Assembly (NCBI GenBank): GCA_024036415.1
Contig: JAMWET010000674.1
Location: 760,001-824,000, forward strand
DNA: 64,000 nucleotides
Direction of reading: 5' to 3'
DNA from: Prochilodus magdalenae
Lineage: Eukaryota > Chordata > Actinopteri > Characiformes > Prochilodontidae
Each line of letters begins with the position of its first letter. The stretch's first letter is position 1. Positions 12,470 through 24,610 of this stretch are shown in pieces. The notes under the pieces were generated by a model. That model had not been told where the DNA came from. It did no database searches and saw only the letters and a list, made by a program, of their open reading frames with translations. Made by a program: the position numbers and the translations under genes.

Positions 12470-12720
12470 TGACTCACCTTAGTCAAATTAATAACAATGT
12501 AATCCATGCGCCATTTCATGTGAGCATGCTATCTGAGTTCCATTAGCTCTCAATTAGTGGGTATCTGGCGAGCGGTGGATTTAAGCCGCAGAGGATAGCA
12601 GCAGGACTGAACTCGTCGGAATGGAGAGAGGCGAAGCGTGACTGAAGCTTCCTGCAGGACGATCGAGCTACACCAACGTTTCCTCTCTGTACTAATGAAG
12701 AGAGCTGACCTCTCACCCTT
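12470..12720. other. Candidate conserved non-coding block
   Basis: Repeat-free and more GC-balanced than its surroundings, with TAAT-type cores (AAATTAATAACAATG, CTCAATTAGTGGG). It lies directly before a GA array. This is a regulatory-looking texture, not a proven element. Confidence 0.2.
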
Positions 12721-12737
12721 CACTGTTCTATATTAGC

Positions 12738-12747
12738 AGAGAGAGAA

Positions 12748-12830
<83 letters not shown>
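12738..12830. repeat. (GA)n microsatellite
   Basis: About 90 bp of GA dinucleotides interrupted by GACA units, all purines on the + strand apart from the interruptions. Confidence 0.92.
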
Positions 12831-15629
12831 TGTCCTTAGTTTCTCTCTGGAGAAAGAAGTCCACTAGTCCACTGCTATCAGAGTGATTCTTAATTATACT
12901 AGAGGTACAATGGACCGGAGGGCCGATTTCCTCTCCTCCTTCTCTAGGGGAATAGTAATTGCACTGTAACTAAAACAGAAAGTATGTGTAGATGTGTATC
13001 TCCTTTCGAACAACACCACAACCAGTTTAAGGAACAAGAACAAAAACGACAGCACATGGTATTTTGTCAGGAACAAAGCAAAACTGCAATATGTAATCAT
13101 TCTTGTTTCTTTTTTGTCCCAGAATAAAAACTGTAATTAATCATTGTTAAATGCCATGGTAATAATAATATAACACATATTATAACAACAATTAATGTTT
13201 ATTTATTTATTTATGCATTACCAGTGGTGTGAAATTCTGCAGTTACAACAAAGGCTTGAATAGATGATTACATGTCAACACAAACATTGCCATTTATTTG
13301 CCATCCAGAAACAACCAGTGAACATACATGTGTCTTCTGTGAGACTGTGTATATGTTTATCATGTTTTTTTTGTATATATAAAACATATACAAGTTTAAT
13401 ATAAAACATTTTTATAAAACTAATTTTTCAATTGGGGACTATCTGCTTTACAACACTCTGCATACACACCTCCACCATGAATGGATTAAAACAAACCATT
13501 TCAGGCCAAAACATGTACATAAAACTATCATAAATAGATTTCTCAGGCATCAGGCAGCGTATTCATTAACGTTTGTTGTGATAATCTGTGAGGGAGAGGC
13601 AGTAAACACTTCAGATGTCTGGTTTCTGTCACCATCAATGCAAACAATTCAGTAAACAAGACTCAGTACGCTTCATCTTAATGGACCAATTCACATGCAA
13701 CCACTCTGTTTTACTCTCAGTGACTTTTTTACATAGTTACATCTTCACCATTTAAATATGTAGACATGCTTAAGAATTGGTGGAGCTCCTCTTTAGGTTC
13801 AGTGTTTGAATCGTAGATATCTAAAGCATGTCTCCTATTTGTGCGAATGTCGTTCCATGCTCCCAATGTGACAAGTTGAGTGTAAGCCGTAGATAGGCCT
13901 AAAATCTGTATACTAATACTTTAGTTTAGAAAAGCTAAAAGAATCATTATATAGTGAAGATGAATGACTGACAGGGAGGCTGTATCTTAAACCAACAACA
14001 CTGTCTCTATAAAACAATAATAAACACAAACAATTACAAGTGTGTTTGAGTGACACATACCTCATTTCTGCCTTCCTGATTGTTTGGAAACAAAGCCAGC
14101 AATTATAACTTTATGAAATACCCTCATGCTGATATCAAGATTGGGAAAATAAATAAAAAATACTCCACTTGTGGCTAGGTAACGGCTTAGAGTGCCTAGA
14201 AATGGTCCTGTAGCAAGAAATAGCCCCTGTATGCTTTAACTACTGTACAGAGTTGAGCTTCAGTGACCGATGAAGATCACTACAGCTGTGATTTTGATTG
14301 GTGTCTCTACACAATTCACAGATTAATCAAAGTAGTTCATTTTAATTAATTAATTTCTCAACATGCATCTCATGTTAAAGCAGAGGTTTACAGGCCTAGT
14401 CACATTTTTATATTTTTCCTGCTCTCAGCACACCTGATCCAACTAATCAACTCATTACCAAGATTTCCCTGAGCCAGTATCGGCGTATTAGAGCAGGAAG
14501 CACTAAATATGCAGGACAGCAGGGACTATATGTCCAGGGTTAGAAACCTTCGCATTACAGTCTGCATTTAACAGATTACCAGGCCTGTTTGTTGTTGGCA
14601 ACATTATCATAACAACCTCTGTCAAACAATTATGCACTTATAAAAAATTGGACAAACAGTAAAAATTGGTGTGGGAACATGTTCTTATCAAACCAAACAA
14701 AGCTGCTTTCCTACTAGTACAAATGTACTAATCTAAGATACCTAGGTACAGTCTGTGTAAAGAGCTTTTAAAATATTGTTTAGGAATGTTACGTTCTGGT
14801 GGAACTCAGAACCAGCTGGTTTATTTTTTATTCAGTATCCAAGGCTTAGTCACACTTTTTACATTTTCCCCAAGGAAACATTCCCTATCATACAATGATA
14901 ATGGTGTGCTTTCTGTTTTTGACCAGGCAGGCTAGAATTATGTTTTCAGTTGTTGATACTTAAATTGAGGTCAGACGTTTTATTCTCTCCTCCACCCCTC
15001 AGCACCACAGCACTGATATAGCAGGTCCTCCATCTTGAATCCTGCCAATCAACATGCTTCCCAGCACTCTGAATACCCAACGCAGAGATAGTAGACGTGC
15101 TCTTGCACACTAATCAGCATTGTGGTTACGCTCTACAGTATCATTACTTCCATCATGACTCTTTATAAGCAAAACAAATCTGGAACCTATGAAAACCTAG
15201 TGCTTATGAAAAGGACTGACCAGTTACAGTAAATATCCTGTCATTATCTATGACTTTCAAAAAGATACAGCCAAATTATGCTGATCAAAATAATGTTCGG
15301 CTAATGCTGTCTTCAAACCTAGAAACTAGCTTGTATAAGTAAGCAAAACTCTTTAAGAAGAGTCATGGCAACTTAGAAGGCAAAGTTATCCATGTTCAGA
15401 CTAGCACTACACCATAGATAAACCTGAAATACTAGTGTACATACCCCTTATTTACCCCCAACCTAACTTACAGAGTAGTTTCTGAACAAGTCTGGCCTGT
15501 TTGGGCCTTGGATGATAGAAGAATGCTTTTACAGATCAATCACTGTGTTTACAGCGCTGCTGTGCTTCACATCAAAGTCATGGGACTGTCTGTCACAGCA
15601 CGTATGTGTGGAAAATTGAACAAGGACAG
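12831..15629. other. Long non-coding stretch, nothing firm
   Basis: About 2.8 kb of AT-rich sequence with a short TTTA run at 13198-13214 and no long frame. I see no exon-like segment with protein motifs, no RNA gene and no nameable transposon. Confidence 0.4.
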
Positions 15630-16045
15630 ACATTAATAATCCACCCTGATGACCCAAAATGTAGTGATCAGTCACTGATGAAGTGAGTAACGTTGATTAT
15701 CTCATGACTACAATGTCAAGGTCTGGCATATTAGACGATAAGCGAACAATCAATTCTCGCAGTCAATGTGTTGGATGCAGGAAAAATAGACTGGTGTGAA
15801 GACCCGAGTGAGCTTGAAAATAGCCAAATCATTATGTCAGGACAACGGAGTCAGAGCATCTTTGAAACGACAAGGGTTGTGAAGAGCTCATGGTCAGCAG
15901 TGGTTAGTCTTTACCAACAGAGGGCATACTGTGGCACAAGCCACTGAAACCTGTAATGAAAGTTACAGGAGGAATGGGGCTGAGTATCCACACACTGGTC
16001 AGAGCGCCTTTGCGGACCACAGTTCATCATCAAAGCAATGGGGTG
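15630..16045 (+). mobile_element. Decayed 5' half of a Tc1-like element (lineage B)
   Basis: The stretch from 'gaagtgagtaac' through 'gattatctcat', 'gtcagagcatctttgaaacg' and 'gcagtggttag' follows the 5' part of a widespread fish Tc1-like element, including its transposase N-terminal coding region. Internal deletions and frameshifts remove any reading frame. After 16045 the similarity stops, and about 750 bp later the 3' end of the same lineage appears. Confidence 0.65.
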
Positions 16046-16793
16046 TCGGAACTAAACCTTGAAACAACTAACTTTCTACCAAGCAGCTTTCTGTGTCACA
16101 TTTACCGGTCGTTTTTGTACTTATGTCTTTCGAAACTAATACTAGTAGAATAAATCGTCCATGCTGAAATACAAGGTAGTAGTCATGTTTTCGAGTGAGC
16201 AGTGAAAGGTGGATGTTATCTGAAGTACAGCTTCAAAAATTTATTTAAACCAAAAGAATGATTAGCCAGCTAGCTAATGTTTGCTACTAATATAAAGCTG
16301 GTGTTCATTAAACTGCTGATGGTAGGCTTGCACCTTTAGCCTGCTAGTCAATCATTAGCTACAAGTAGGGTGGTCATTTTAATAAGGAGGATATCACAAA
16401 GGGAAGGTGGGAGAGGGGGTGTGGCACGTTACTACAACAGAATAGGGGTCCATCCAGGTACTGCACTGGATGAACTGTCAGGCCTAAAACCTGATGTGTG
16501 GCCACCCTAGCTACAAGAGACTTTCACAGAAACGTGATGCTTTACTTTTCATAACGTTACAGAAATTGGGTACAATTGTATCACGGCTGGTGCCAGCGGC
16601 TAATGAGAGCTACCTTGTTTGAGAATATAGCTACCTACTGTTGTAGCTCAGTGTTTGAGCATTATGGTATTTTGCAACAGACAAAGGCAATTGTGAAAGT
16701 GCTAATGCGAGGAGCCCATTCCAATCTCTGACAGCGACACTTTGCAGTTCACATGCGGCTTACCTTACATATCAGACGCCCTAGAGAATTAGA
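16046..16793. other. Segment between two Tc1-lineage-B pieces
   Basis: This unassigned, non-coding 748-bp segment separates a 5' piece and a 3' piece of the same Tc1-like lineage in the same orientation. It could be a later insertion into the element or ancient neighbouring DNA. I do not see terminal repeats that would define an inserted element. Confidence 0.35.
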
Positions 16794-16870
16794 AGATCAG
16801 AGCTGTTTTGGTGGCACGGAGAGGACCACCAGCACATTATGCAAGTGGTCATAATGTTTTGGTTCATTGT
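16794..16870 (+). mobile_element. 3' terminal fragment of Tc1-like lineage B
   Basis: The string 'gtcataatgtttt', preceded by 'atcagagctgttttggtggc' and a 'gaccaccagcacattatgcaagtgg' variant, is the usual 3' end of this lineage: the transposase C-terminus and the start of the terminal repeat. The outer tip is eroded. Confidence 0.6.
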
Positions 16871-17149
16871 TACAGACATTCAATTTATGCAAGTAGCAAA
16901 ATTCGACTTCACTTCAGTCATTTACTGTAATGTGATTACAATAATTTCAAATAATAAAGCACTACATGGCTTACTAGAAAAGCTAACTGCATCACCGTAA
17001 CCCCCCAACACTGTCTACTTTAGAACTGACTCTGCGGCTGCTCTTATGTCAGCGTCCACGCTGATAATTGCCAGCATTTTCAAGAAGTGATCACATGGAC
17101 AGTGTGGCAAACCACAATCATGCATTAGGTCCCTATTATAAGTAGAACA

Positions 17150-17710
17150 CTTAGTGATGGAGCAATTTGTTCTTCAGTTTAATTTAGGGTTTTCATTAAA
17201 GCCTAATTATATTAATCACACCACCCACTGATCTCTCCAGTCAAGATGATTAAGTGGAAAGTGTTTGACAGCAGCTCTAATGAAGAATGGATTGATAAAG
17301 GGGGTGGAAGTGCTACCTTTTTTGTCGTGGATGCCCTACTGAATTCCAGCTGAATACCATGCATTCTCATCTCTGCATTTGATGAACGTCGACTGCCATT
17401 TCATCCTTTTAGGTCATTTATCCTTAGGCTTAGGCTATTCTTCCCTATATCGGGCATTATCCTGGCTTTGGGGCTTGTCAGATATCTCAATATTCATTGA
17501 AATAATATGGGAATAATCTGCCGACAGGGCGCCTTTGAGCTCATAATAAATCCTTGCCCTAGAAGACCGACAGCAACGAAAACAGTGAAACATTTCAAGA
17601 GCATTTTGATGTGCCAAATTACAACGCGATAGTGCTTTGAAATCAGCGGTGGAGAGAATGAGCTTAATGTGAACTTGTAAATCAGATCCATTAAGATACA
17701 GTAATCCCTG
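17150..17710. other. Candidate conserved non-coding block
   Basis: Repeat-free, with clustered homeodomain-type sites: CATTAAAGCC, CTAATTATATTAATC and a GATTAAGTGG of the NK2 type near 17250. It continues into a GC-balanced stretch around 17440-17690 without a persuasive reading frame. By texture this is one of the better enhancer candidates in the window. No conservation evidence is available. Confidence 0.28.
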
Positions 17711-17878
17711 GGTGGCTGTGTACTGTCATGCCGTTGCTAAACAACCTTTGCCTCAGTGGAGTGTGTCTTTGTATCAGAATTAATTTCAGGACAATGAAGC
17801 TTTTAATGTGCTCATAACACAAATGGAGGGATGAAGACGAATGATTGTGGCTCATAGACAGCAGAGAAGGAGGGCAGG

Positions 17879-17929
17879 GAGAGAGAGAGAGAGAGAGAGA
17901 GGTAGAGAGCGAGAGAGAGAGAGAGAGGT
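17879..17929. repeat. (GA)n microsatellite
   Basis: About 50 bp of GA units with GGTA and GC interruptions. Confidence 0.9.
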
Positions 17930-18702
17930 GAAATCAAGCTGTTGGTTTCTCTGGCCTTTGATTAATGGCTTTAGCATTGTCGCAGCTCCTCCTCTCTGAG
18001 TCAGAGTAATCATAGCAGTGTGGGACTGAATGCAGTTTCAGAGGGAAATTGAAGGTTTACTGATCCACTGGAAGACGGAAAGCAGACAGACAGGACAGTG
18101 TAGCGCTCCACACCACTGTCAAAGGGCTGTCATAATTCCTCACACTCGACAAATTCAAAACAACTGCTTAACTTAACATAGCAAAGTTTGATCAGTATTT
18201 TGACAGTCAATCAAGCAGATGCCTGTCATAAGTGGCTAGATATAATCAAACAGGAACCATAGAGAATTTAAAACCATAATTTTTCCCACAGTGATTTACG
18301 ACCCAATTGACTGATGCTGCAGTTTAATAACAGCTTCCTTGTAGTAATAGACAGCAAGCGCACACACGCAAGGTGTCACAGCAGTGTTTCAGTGTTCTGG
18401 AATAAGCTTTCATACTTTTTCATGACTTGTATTTCGTATTTTGGTTAACTGCTAGTACTACTTGGACTTCAGCTATGGATAAGAAACAATCTCTCTCTCC
18501 ACCAACTAATGTTGGTTTGTTTTGGTGGCATAGGTTTCATTTTAACTTTGTGGGGGGGTTACACTGCCTACATCATTAGTCTTTTTATTCAACAGCCTGC
18601 GGTAGATTGCAAGATGACAGTGTAGTGCATTATCAGACAGCCTGCCTGCTGTCTGCTTGGAAGAATAGCACTTGGGTGAAATGAGTCCCGTTTTCTTTGA
18701 GA
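17930..18702. other. Non-coding stretch, nothing recognised
   Basis: Mixed sequence with no gene or repeat I can name. Confidence 0.4.
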
Positions 18703-19100
18703 TCATATGGACAGCCAGTTATGTGTGCATTGCTTACCTGGCAAAGTGATGGCAAGGGCAATATTCTTCAGGGAAACCCTTGGTCCGGATACACATGTGA
18801 AAATTGTTAACAGGTACCACTTAAACATCACTCGGGACCAGGGTCACCCCTTTAATGGTTTTCCCAGATGGCAGAGGTTCCGTTTAGCAGGATAATGTAT
18901 GCTGCCACACTTGCACACATTGCTCAGGAATGGTTTAGGAAACATGATAAAGAGCTGCTGGTGTTTACCTGGCCTCCAAATTCCCCAGCTCTTATTCCAA
19001 CAGAGGGTCTGCAGGAACAACCACCTTGCAACATATAGCATTTACTGGGTCTCTGTGCCAAATACAACAAGGGGACCTTCAGAGGTCTTGTAAAATCCAT
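18703..19100 (+). pseudogene. Tc1-like transposase C-terminal half (lineage B), broken
   Basis: The sequence follows the catalytic half of a Tc1 transposase gene. Recognisable steps are a D-x-x-L-C-V-H-C-L-P-G-like start, a 'gggaaaccc(t)tggtcc' step, 'caggataatg' (the Q-D-N with the second catalytic Asp), 'caggaatggttt' (Q-E-W-F), and 'cctggcctccaaattcccc' (W-P-P-N-S-P). The glutamate region after it is scrambled ('ccaacagagggtctgc'). Frameshifts and stops split it into frames of about 60 codons. It covers the part of the gene missing between the two lineage-B pieces at 15.6-16.9 kb but lies downstream of both. Confidence 0.75.
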
Positions 19101-19449
19101 GCCCCAGTGTAAGCTGTGTAAGAAACCAATAGTATAACATTAATGCATACCAGTATAAACTATTACATTTATTTTAGATTTATTTAATATTAATATTAAT
19201 TTAATATTATTTAATTGTGTCCTGTGTTCTTTCTGTGTGGAGTCTGTGTGTATGCTTTCCCTGTGTCCTCGAGCTCTCTGGTTTTCTACTACAGTCAAAA
19301 TATATGCAGCCAGCTGAATTGGAGATGATAAAATTATCCCCTAGGTGTACGTGTGTGTCTGAGTGTGTATGTCTGTGGGTCTGCCCTGCAATCAACTGTC
19401 TAGGGTGTTTCCTGCTTTCTGCTCATTGAAAGCTGGGATTTCATGAATA
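19101..19449. other. Non-coding stretch
   Basis: AT-rich, with TTAATATTAATATTAATTTAATATT-like text near 19180-19210. No gene signal. Confidence 0.4.
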
Positions 19450-19782
19450 CACTGCAAATTCGGAAAAACCTGCATCAACATAACGACATCTGAACTGCAT
19501 TTACAAATTCAGAATCACTTTCATCAATTTGACTGCATACTAACTTAATTTGCCAAACATGCTGCAAACACAGAAATCAATTACTTCAATCAGTTACTTC
19601 ATAAACACTGCAAAGCTATTCACAACATAACGTTTGTGAGACGTAACGCTGGTGTCTTCATTTTGATAAAAGTGATTTCTAAGTGTGTAGAGCGTCTATG
19701 AATTTGCAGTGAGCAGGGCATTTGTAAAATGCATTGCTAATGTTGTCATTTTGATGAAAGCGTTTTCTGCTTTTGCTGCTTG
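19450..19782. mobile_element. Inverted-repeat MITE-like element
   Basis: The left arm (GCAAATTCGGAAAAACCTG-like, then CATCAACATAACGACAT) is an imperfect inverted copy of the right arm (ATGTTGTCATTTTGATGAAAGCG, then TTTTCTGCTTTTGCTGC). A second inverted pair lies inside: 'gaatcactttcatcaattt' and its near reverse complement around 19660. Nested, decayed arms with no coding sequence fit a MITE of about 330 bp. Superfamily and target duplication are not clear. Confidence 0.5.
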
Positions 19783-21197
19783 TATTTATTTACAGTTCCT
19801 TGAGTCTTCTTAGCCACTCTATATTGTCACTGTATACAGTCCCCCTAGTTTCTGTCCTCTGAAAGAAAGCCAGCTCCCACACACCACTGCAGGCAGTGTG
19901 GAGCGATTTGTATTTCGTTATTCAGATTACCGCGAAAGACCATTTTTTCCTCCTGGATTCTCTGTCGAGGCTTTCCCTCCATGAACATCCACTGCTCAGC
20001 AAGCTCCATCTGGGCATAATTAGAAAAAGTCTGTTAGTCCTACAGTATACGACAATAACTCACAACTAATTATACATCAATTATTAAAACTCTGAAAGCT
20101 TATTACAAGTAGCACAATAATCAGTTACTCACACCTGAAGATTTATGGAATGTTGACTCGTCTGTATAAGGAATAATTAACAAAATAGAGACAACGATAA
20201 TCATCTTCTGTAGTCAGAAGGGAGGTGGGTAAAAAGGTGGGAGGGGCGGGGGGATTTTATTTGCTTCTAGCATGTTCTCTGCATATAATAAATACTCAAA
20301 CAGCTTCCTGATACTTATTTAAATTTGTTTGGCAAGCTTTTTCAGTGCTTTCTTTCTTAGCAGAATGAGAGGCTATGACACAAATCTCTGTGCATCACAT
20401 GGCATGCATCTCTGACATGCAGCAATTCGGTAACATAACCATGGGCACCTTCACAGTATTCTGTAGGCTACATCTTATTCCTGAGCATGCGTCACCTGAG
20501 ACACACAATCTCGAGGAGATCTGCTTATTAACATGAATCTCCTGCAACGAAAGCAATTGTGGTGTGACTGAATTCAGCAGGAGTGTTGGCTGCGTGTGTA
20601 CGTGTGTGGTCGGTGCTTATCAGGAGGAGGCGATGTGAGCTGAATTGGATATTGATCTGTGTATATGGAGTGTGCCATGCAATAAAAAGGAGACTGCTTG
20701 TCCGACAATGATTCTTGAACAGCAATCCTAGGCATGCAGAATGCTATCACAGTATGACCCATGCGTCTGCACAAGAACCATGGTCAACCTTTGGCCCATT
20801 AAAAGCTTAAAAACGCACCATTTCTTCTGTGCACAAGGCATATTGGAAATCTTAATAAACTCCAGACACAGGTGGCTAATCCTGATAAAATGAAATGGTC
20901 TATTACTTCAGGTTTGTTCAAAATACAGGTGTAACTATAACATCATGATATTTGAAGGCTTTTTCAAAATGTACAATTATGAAAAGTACACAATGTACAA
21001 TAAGCATGATAACTTTTTTTCTGTGAATTGAAATAATCTCAGATACTGTTATTAAGCCATGTAACAGGCAGGAAATCCAAACAAACCTTTAAAACAGTAC
21101 CAAGGTACACCATTCACGAATCAGACTACAATCTTTAATTGCAGAAATGCAAAGAGCTGATAAAATGGATAATGAGATAATGAGATACAAGGAAGTG
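19783..21197. other. Non-coding stretch, nothing recognised
   Basis: Mixed sequence including a G-rich run near 20220-20252. No gene, RNA or nameable repeat. Confidence 0.35.
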
Positions 21198-21220
21198 TAT
21201 ATATATATATATATATATAT
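21198..21220. repeat. (TA)n microsatellite
   Basis: About 23 bp of alternating TA immediately upstream of the fullest M1 MITE copy. Confidence 0.85.
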
Positions 21221-21244
21221 CCCATATCTTATGGGAAGTAGGAA

Positions 21245-21500
21245 TATATCGTCGATGTCTAAAGAAAAACAGGTATCTCCAAAATGGCAACTTTACAGGA
21301 GAGGCCAAAAACCTCATTTAATTTGAATGGAAGTCAATGGAACCAGACATCTTTCCAAGCTGTTTTGGTCCTTTCTGTCGGCCTATTCTTCATGAAATCT
21401 CTACACAGTGTAAACAGCAGCTCATGTGATCAAATGAGACATAAAAGTAAAAATCAACAAAAATGGAGATACATGTTTTTCTTTGGACAGCGACGATATG
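21245..21500 (+). mobile_element. Long-TIR MITE, fullest copy of family M1 (256 bp)
   Basis: The left end (ATATCGTCGATGTCTAAAG, then AAAAACAGGTATCTCCAAAATGG) is the reverse complement of the right end (AAAAATGGAGATACATG, then TTTTTCTTTGGACAGCGACGATAT), apart from a few mismatches over roughly 40 bp. The interior has no coding capacity. Short frames at both ends are translations of the terminal repeats. Partial copies lie near 1.2, 4.6, 23.3, 24.8, 25.1, 30.1 and 47.6 kb. Superfamily is unknown, and I do not see a convincing target-site duplication. Confidence 0.8.
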
Positions 21501-21582
21501 TCTTAACAGGAAATATTTAATAAATTTTGATATATATACAATAAACTTTGCTGCAATAAATATACAATGATATATATATATA

Positions 21583-22128
21583 CAGGGGTTGGACAATGAA
21601 ACTGAAACACCTGGTTTTAGACCACAATCATTTATTAGTATGGTGTAGGGCCTCCTTTTGCAGCCAATACAGCGTCAGTTCGTCTTGGGAATGACATATA
21701 CAAGTCCTGCACAGTGGTCAGAGGGAGTTTAAGCCATTCTTCTTGCAGGATAGTGGCCAGGTCACTACGTGATGACTGGTGGAGGTTCGTCCCTTCGTGG
21801 TGGTATTGCTTGACATTATTCCTGTGGGATACCGGGCAGACTTGATTCTATCACCAAGGACTTGCAGTCTTGGTCACAGAGGCACCAGCAAAAGACGTGC
21901 ACCAACAAATCTGTCCTCTTTTGAACTCTGGTATGTCACCCATTAATTGTTGCGTGGCATTGCAGTATTGAGCAGCAGAACTGTGCTCTTACCTGCTAAC
22001 TGAACCTTCACACTCTGCTCTTACTGGTGCAATGTGCAGTTAATGAAGATTGGCCACCAGGCTGGTCCAATTTAGCCATGAGACCTCCCACACTAAAATG
22101 ACGTTTCAGTTTCATTGTCCAACCCCTG
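21583..22128 (-). mobile_element. Tc1-like deletion derivative, copy 2 (546 bp)
   Basis: It has the same termini as the copies at 9515 and 46905 and is flanked by TA on both sides inside TA-rich DNA. The transposase gene runs on the reverse strand. The DNA-binding half is present but frameshifted. Unlike the other two copies it keeps a piece of the catalytic-end coding region (about 21665-21780, including 'caagtcctgcacagtgg' and 'cttgcaggatagtggcc') next to the right terminus. Its internal deletion is therefore an independent event. Confidence 0.9.
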
Positions 22129-23317
22129 TATATATACATGTATACACAGCTGTGCATTAGGAGCACTGTTACTACACACATTTACAATAGTGTCTATAAG
22201 ACATTTGTCATTGAGAATTGATGCTTATATCACATAGTATAAGCAGGCTAGTTAGCTTGAAACTAGTCTCAGCCTTTTTGGACCCTCACAAACACACAGA
22301 GAAAACATGTTCACCATTTGATATCTTTTGCACGTTTCACTGACCACAACCGAAACCCTCCACTTGTGCAAGACTAGCTCTGTATTACTTGGAGTTGCAT
22401 TGGCTAACATGCTAATTCCTCATGGACGTTTTAAGATGAGCTCACTGGCTGAAATTGTCCACATTAAATGCATGGATCGTCAGAAACATCAGTTGCGCCA
22501 AGCAGCCTAGAAATCTGAGTGTATGCCACCAGGAAGTGAGAAAATTAGAAGACCACCGCTTTTCGTATCCATTGTTTTGTGGCTTCTTTTGCATTCCAAA
22601 CACAGTGTGAGACGACATGCATAATCAAATACTGGGTGTGTGGATCCTGTAGGGGTGCGATTTCCTGGATAGACTCTGTGCTGAACTTGAAGTGCATTCG
22701 TAGGACATGTTGCTTCATCCAACAGTTCTAAATTCTGGTTCTGGTGTGTGTCAGCCCATTTCCACCTTTGACAAGTTAAATGAGTAGCTGTTGGGTGTGT
22801 AATCTCAGCCGCAGTGCAGTGCTTGTGTATTCTGATGCAGTGCTCTGCTTATTGGTTTCTAACAATCAATGAGAACCAATGAAATGTTTTTACAGTTAAA
22901 CACCCTGACATTAACATGATTTATGTGCGATAGTTTAGAAGGCCAATTGTAATCTGCTTATTGATTGATCCCTAGTCACACGCTCTCACTTCTATCGGCA
23001 TGCCTTTTCAAAAGACCATTGACTACCGGTTGTCATCAGTGTTTATTTTGGTTAAGACATCAATCCCAAAATCTAATAGTGTTTCATGTCCGTTCACTCA
23101 ATACTTCATGTGTGGCATATGTGGCTTTTAGCTAGCAGGCAGATTCGTGGTCCAGTTTCAAAAAATGATATATACTGTAGTAATATAATCAATCAGGGCT
23201 GTCACTAGAGGTTTATAAATAGATGGGCTGAGCCTGAACTAGTGGGGGTCTCATATACGGTCCCTCATGATAATTATTTTAATGGACTCAAAATAGCAGT
23301 TTTGTAGATAAGCTTGT
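22129..23317. other. Non-coding stretch, nothing recognised
   Basis: Unique-looking sequence without a supported gene or repeat. Confidence 0.4.
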
Positions 23318-23496
23318 TTAGCAAACATGTACCTCCACGTTCGTCTATTTTTACTTTCGTTTGTATGTGGCAGCTGCTGTTTACATCCTGTAAAAATTTC
23401 ATGATGCATCAAACCAATGTAAATGGCCCAAAATTGAAGAAAAGTCTGGTTGTAAATTTTGGAGATACTTGTTTTTCTTTGGACAGCAACAATATG
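23318..23496 (+). mobile_element. MITE family M1, degenerate copy
   Basis: The right end is clear (TTTGGAGATACTTG, then TTTTTCTTTGGACAGCAACAATATG). The left end survives as an 'aacatgtacctccacg' variant. The interior keeps the 'gctgctgtttacat' landmark of the family. Confidence 0.6.
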
Positions 23497-24556
23497 TATT
23501 TTAATCATGCAGACTATGGATCAGTTCAGTCTCGGTTGATGCAATCAGAAAGAGCGTGATTTTGCTCTGTAGCCATGTTAATAGTGACAATCATGTTCTC
23601 TGTTTAGTTAAATTACACTTAGTAATTCAGTAATATGTGATTGTATTAAGCTCAGGTATGCAAGAACTAAGGAAATAATGAGAAATACATTTTTTTTTCA
23701 TAACTGATAAAAATGTGTTCACCTGAGTGGTATTTGACAGAGCTGCTGCCTTTTTACATCTACAGACATTGAGGAATATATTTTTGCATTAATGTTCAGC
23801 ACTATATGACTTTTTCACTGACACTGATTTTCTGTAAACAACAACAAAAAATGGTATGATTATTTCCAAATACTCATGAGAAACAATCAGCATTTAATCG
23901 TATCTTTAATAGCAAGAGCAGGTCGTGACATAGTGGAACCATTTTTGTGTTAAAAAGGTGATTTTTCATTCATGTAAGACGGTGTTTCTGTTTCATTACA
24001 TTTACATTAGGCGTACAGTTCATGGCAAGCAAATACAAGAACCCATAAATCAATTGACCTGGTGGAATACCATAGCACAGTTATTAACGAACACCTGCCA
24101 GAGAACCCCGCAGTCCCATGCTGGTTTCTGATTTGTTTTTTATAAACCTGCTGAGTTATCAAGCAATATATGGTGTTTTCCTTTATAATGGTAATTTTTT
24201 TCCTCATACAAAACATGAATCGCTCCCTTTGGTTTATTAGCATGGTAACTGGAAAAGGCAGGCTAACTAATCAACAAATCTCCTGATAGCGGATTTCAAG
24301 CTGGTGATGAATTAGTTGCTGTCTGCCGACAGTGAAATGTATTTTTAATTGCTCTTTGTAATTAAGGATTGTCACCCGAAGACATATTGCACGTCTGTGT
24401 GAGCCCCACGTGCCGTACTTCAGGGGTTTGTTTGGGTTTAGTCAGTTAGCGATGAGTTTGTCAGTGCTGTGAGAAAAGTGGCTTCTAAGGAGGTTTGCTT
24501 AAAAAAATTTACTGCTCTGAATGTATTGAACATTAAACTTTTAATATAGCACCTTC

Positions 24557-24565
<9 letters not shown>
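23497..24565. other. Non-coding stretch
   Basis: No gene recognised. The part at about 24240-24440 is repeat-free with TAAT-type cores (GAATTAGTTG, TTTTTAATTGC, GTAATTAAGG) and is a weak candidate for regulatory DNA. Confidence 0.3.
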
Positions 24566-24609
<44 letters not shown>

Positions 24610-24610
24610 T
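24566..24610. repeat. (TA)n microsatellite
   Basis: About 45 bp of alternating TA with GT at the start. Confidence 0.9.

Noticed and set aside
21284..21520. Frame with W-R-Y-M-F-F-F-G-Q-R-R-Y also glimpsed elsewhere
   Set aside because: The recurring peptide is only the translation of the M1 MITE terminal repeat, not a conserved protein.
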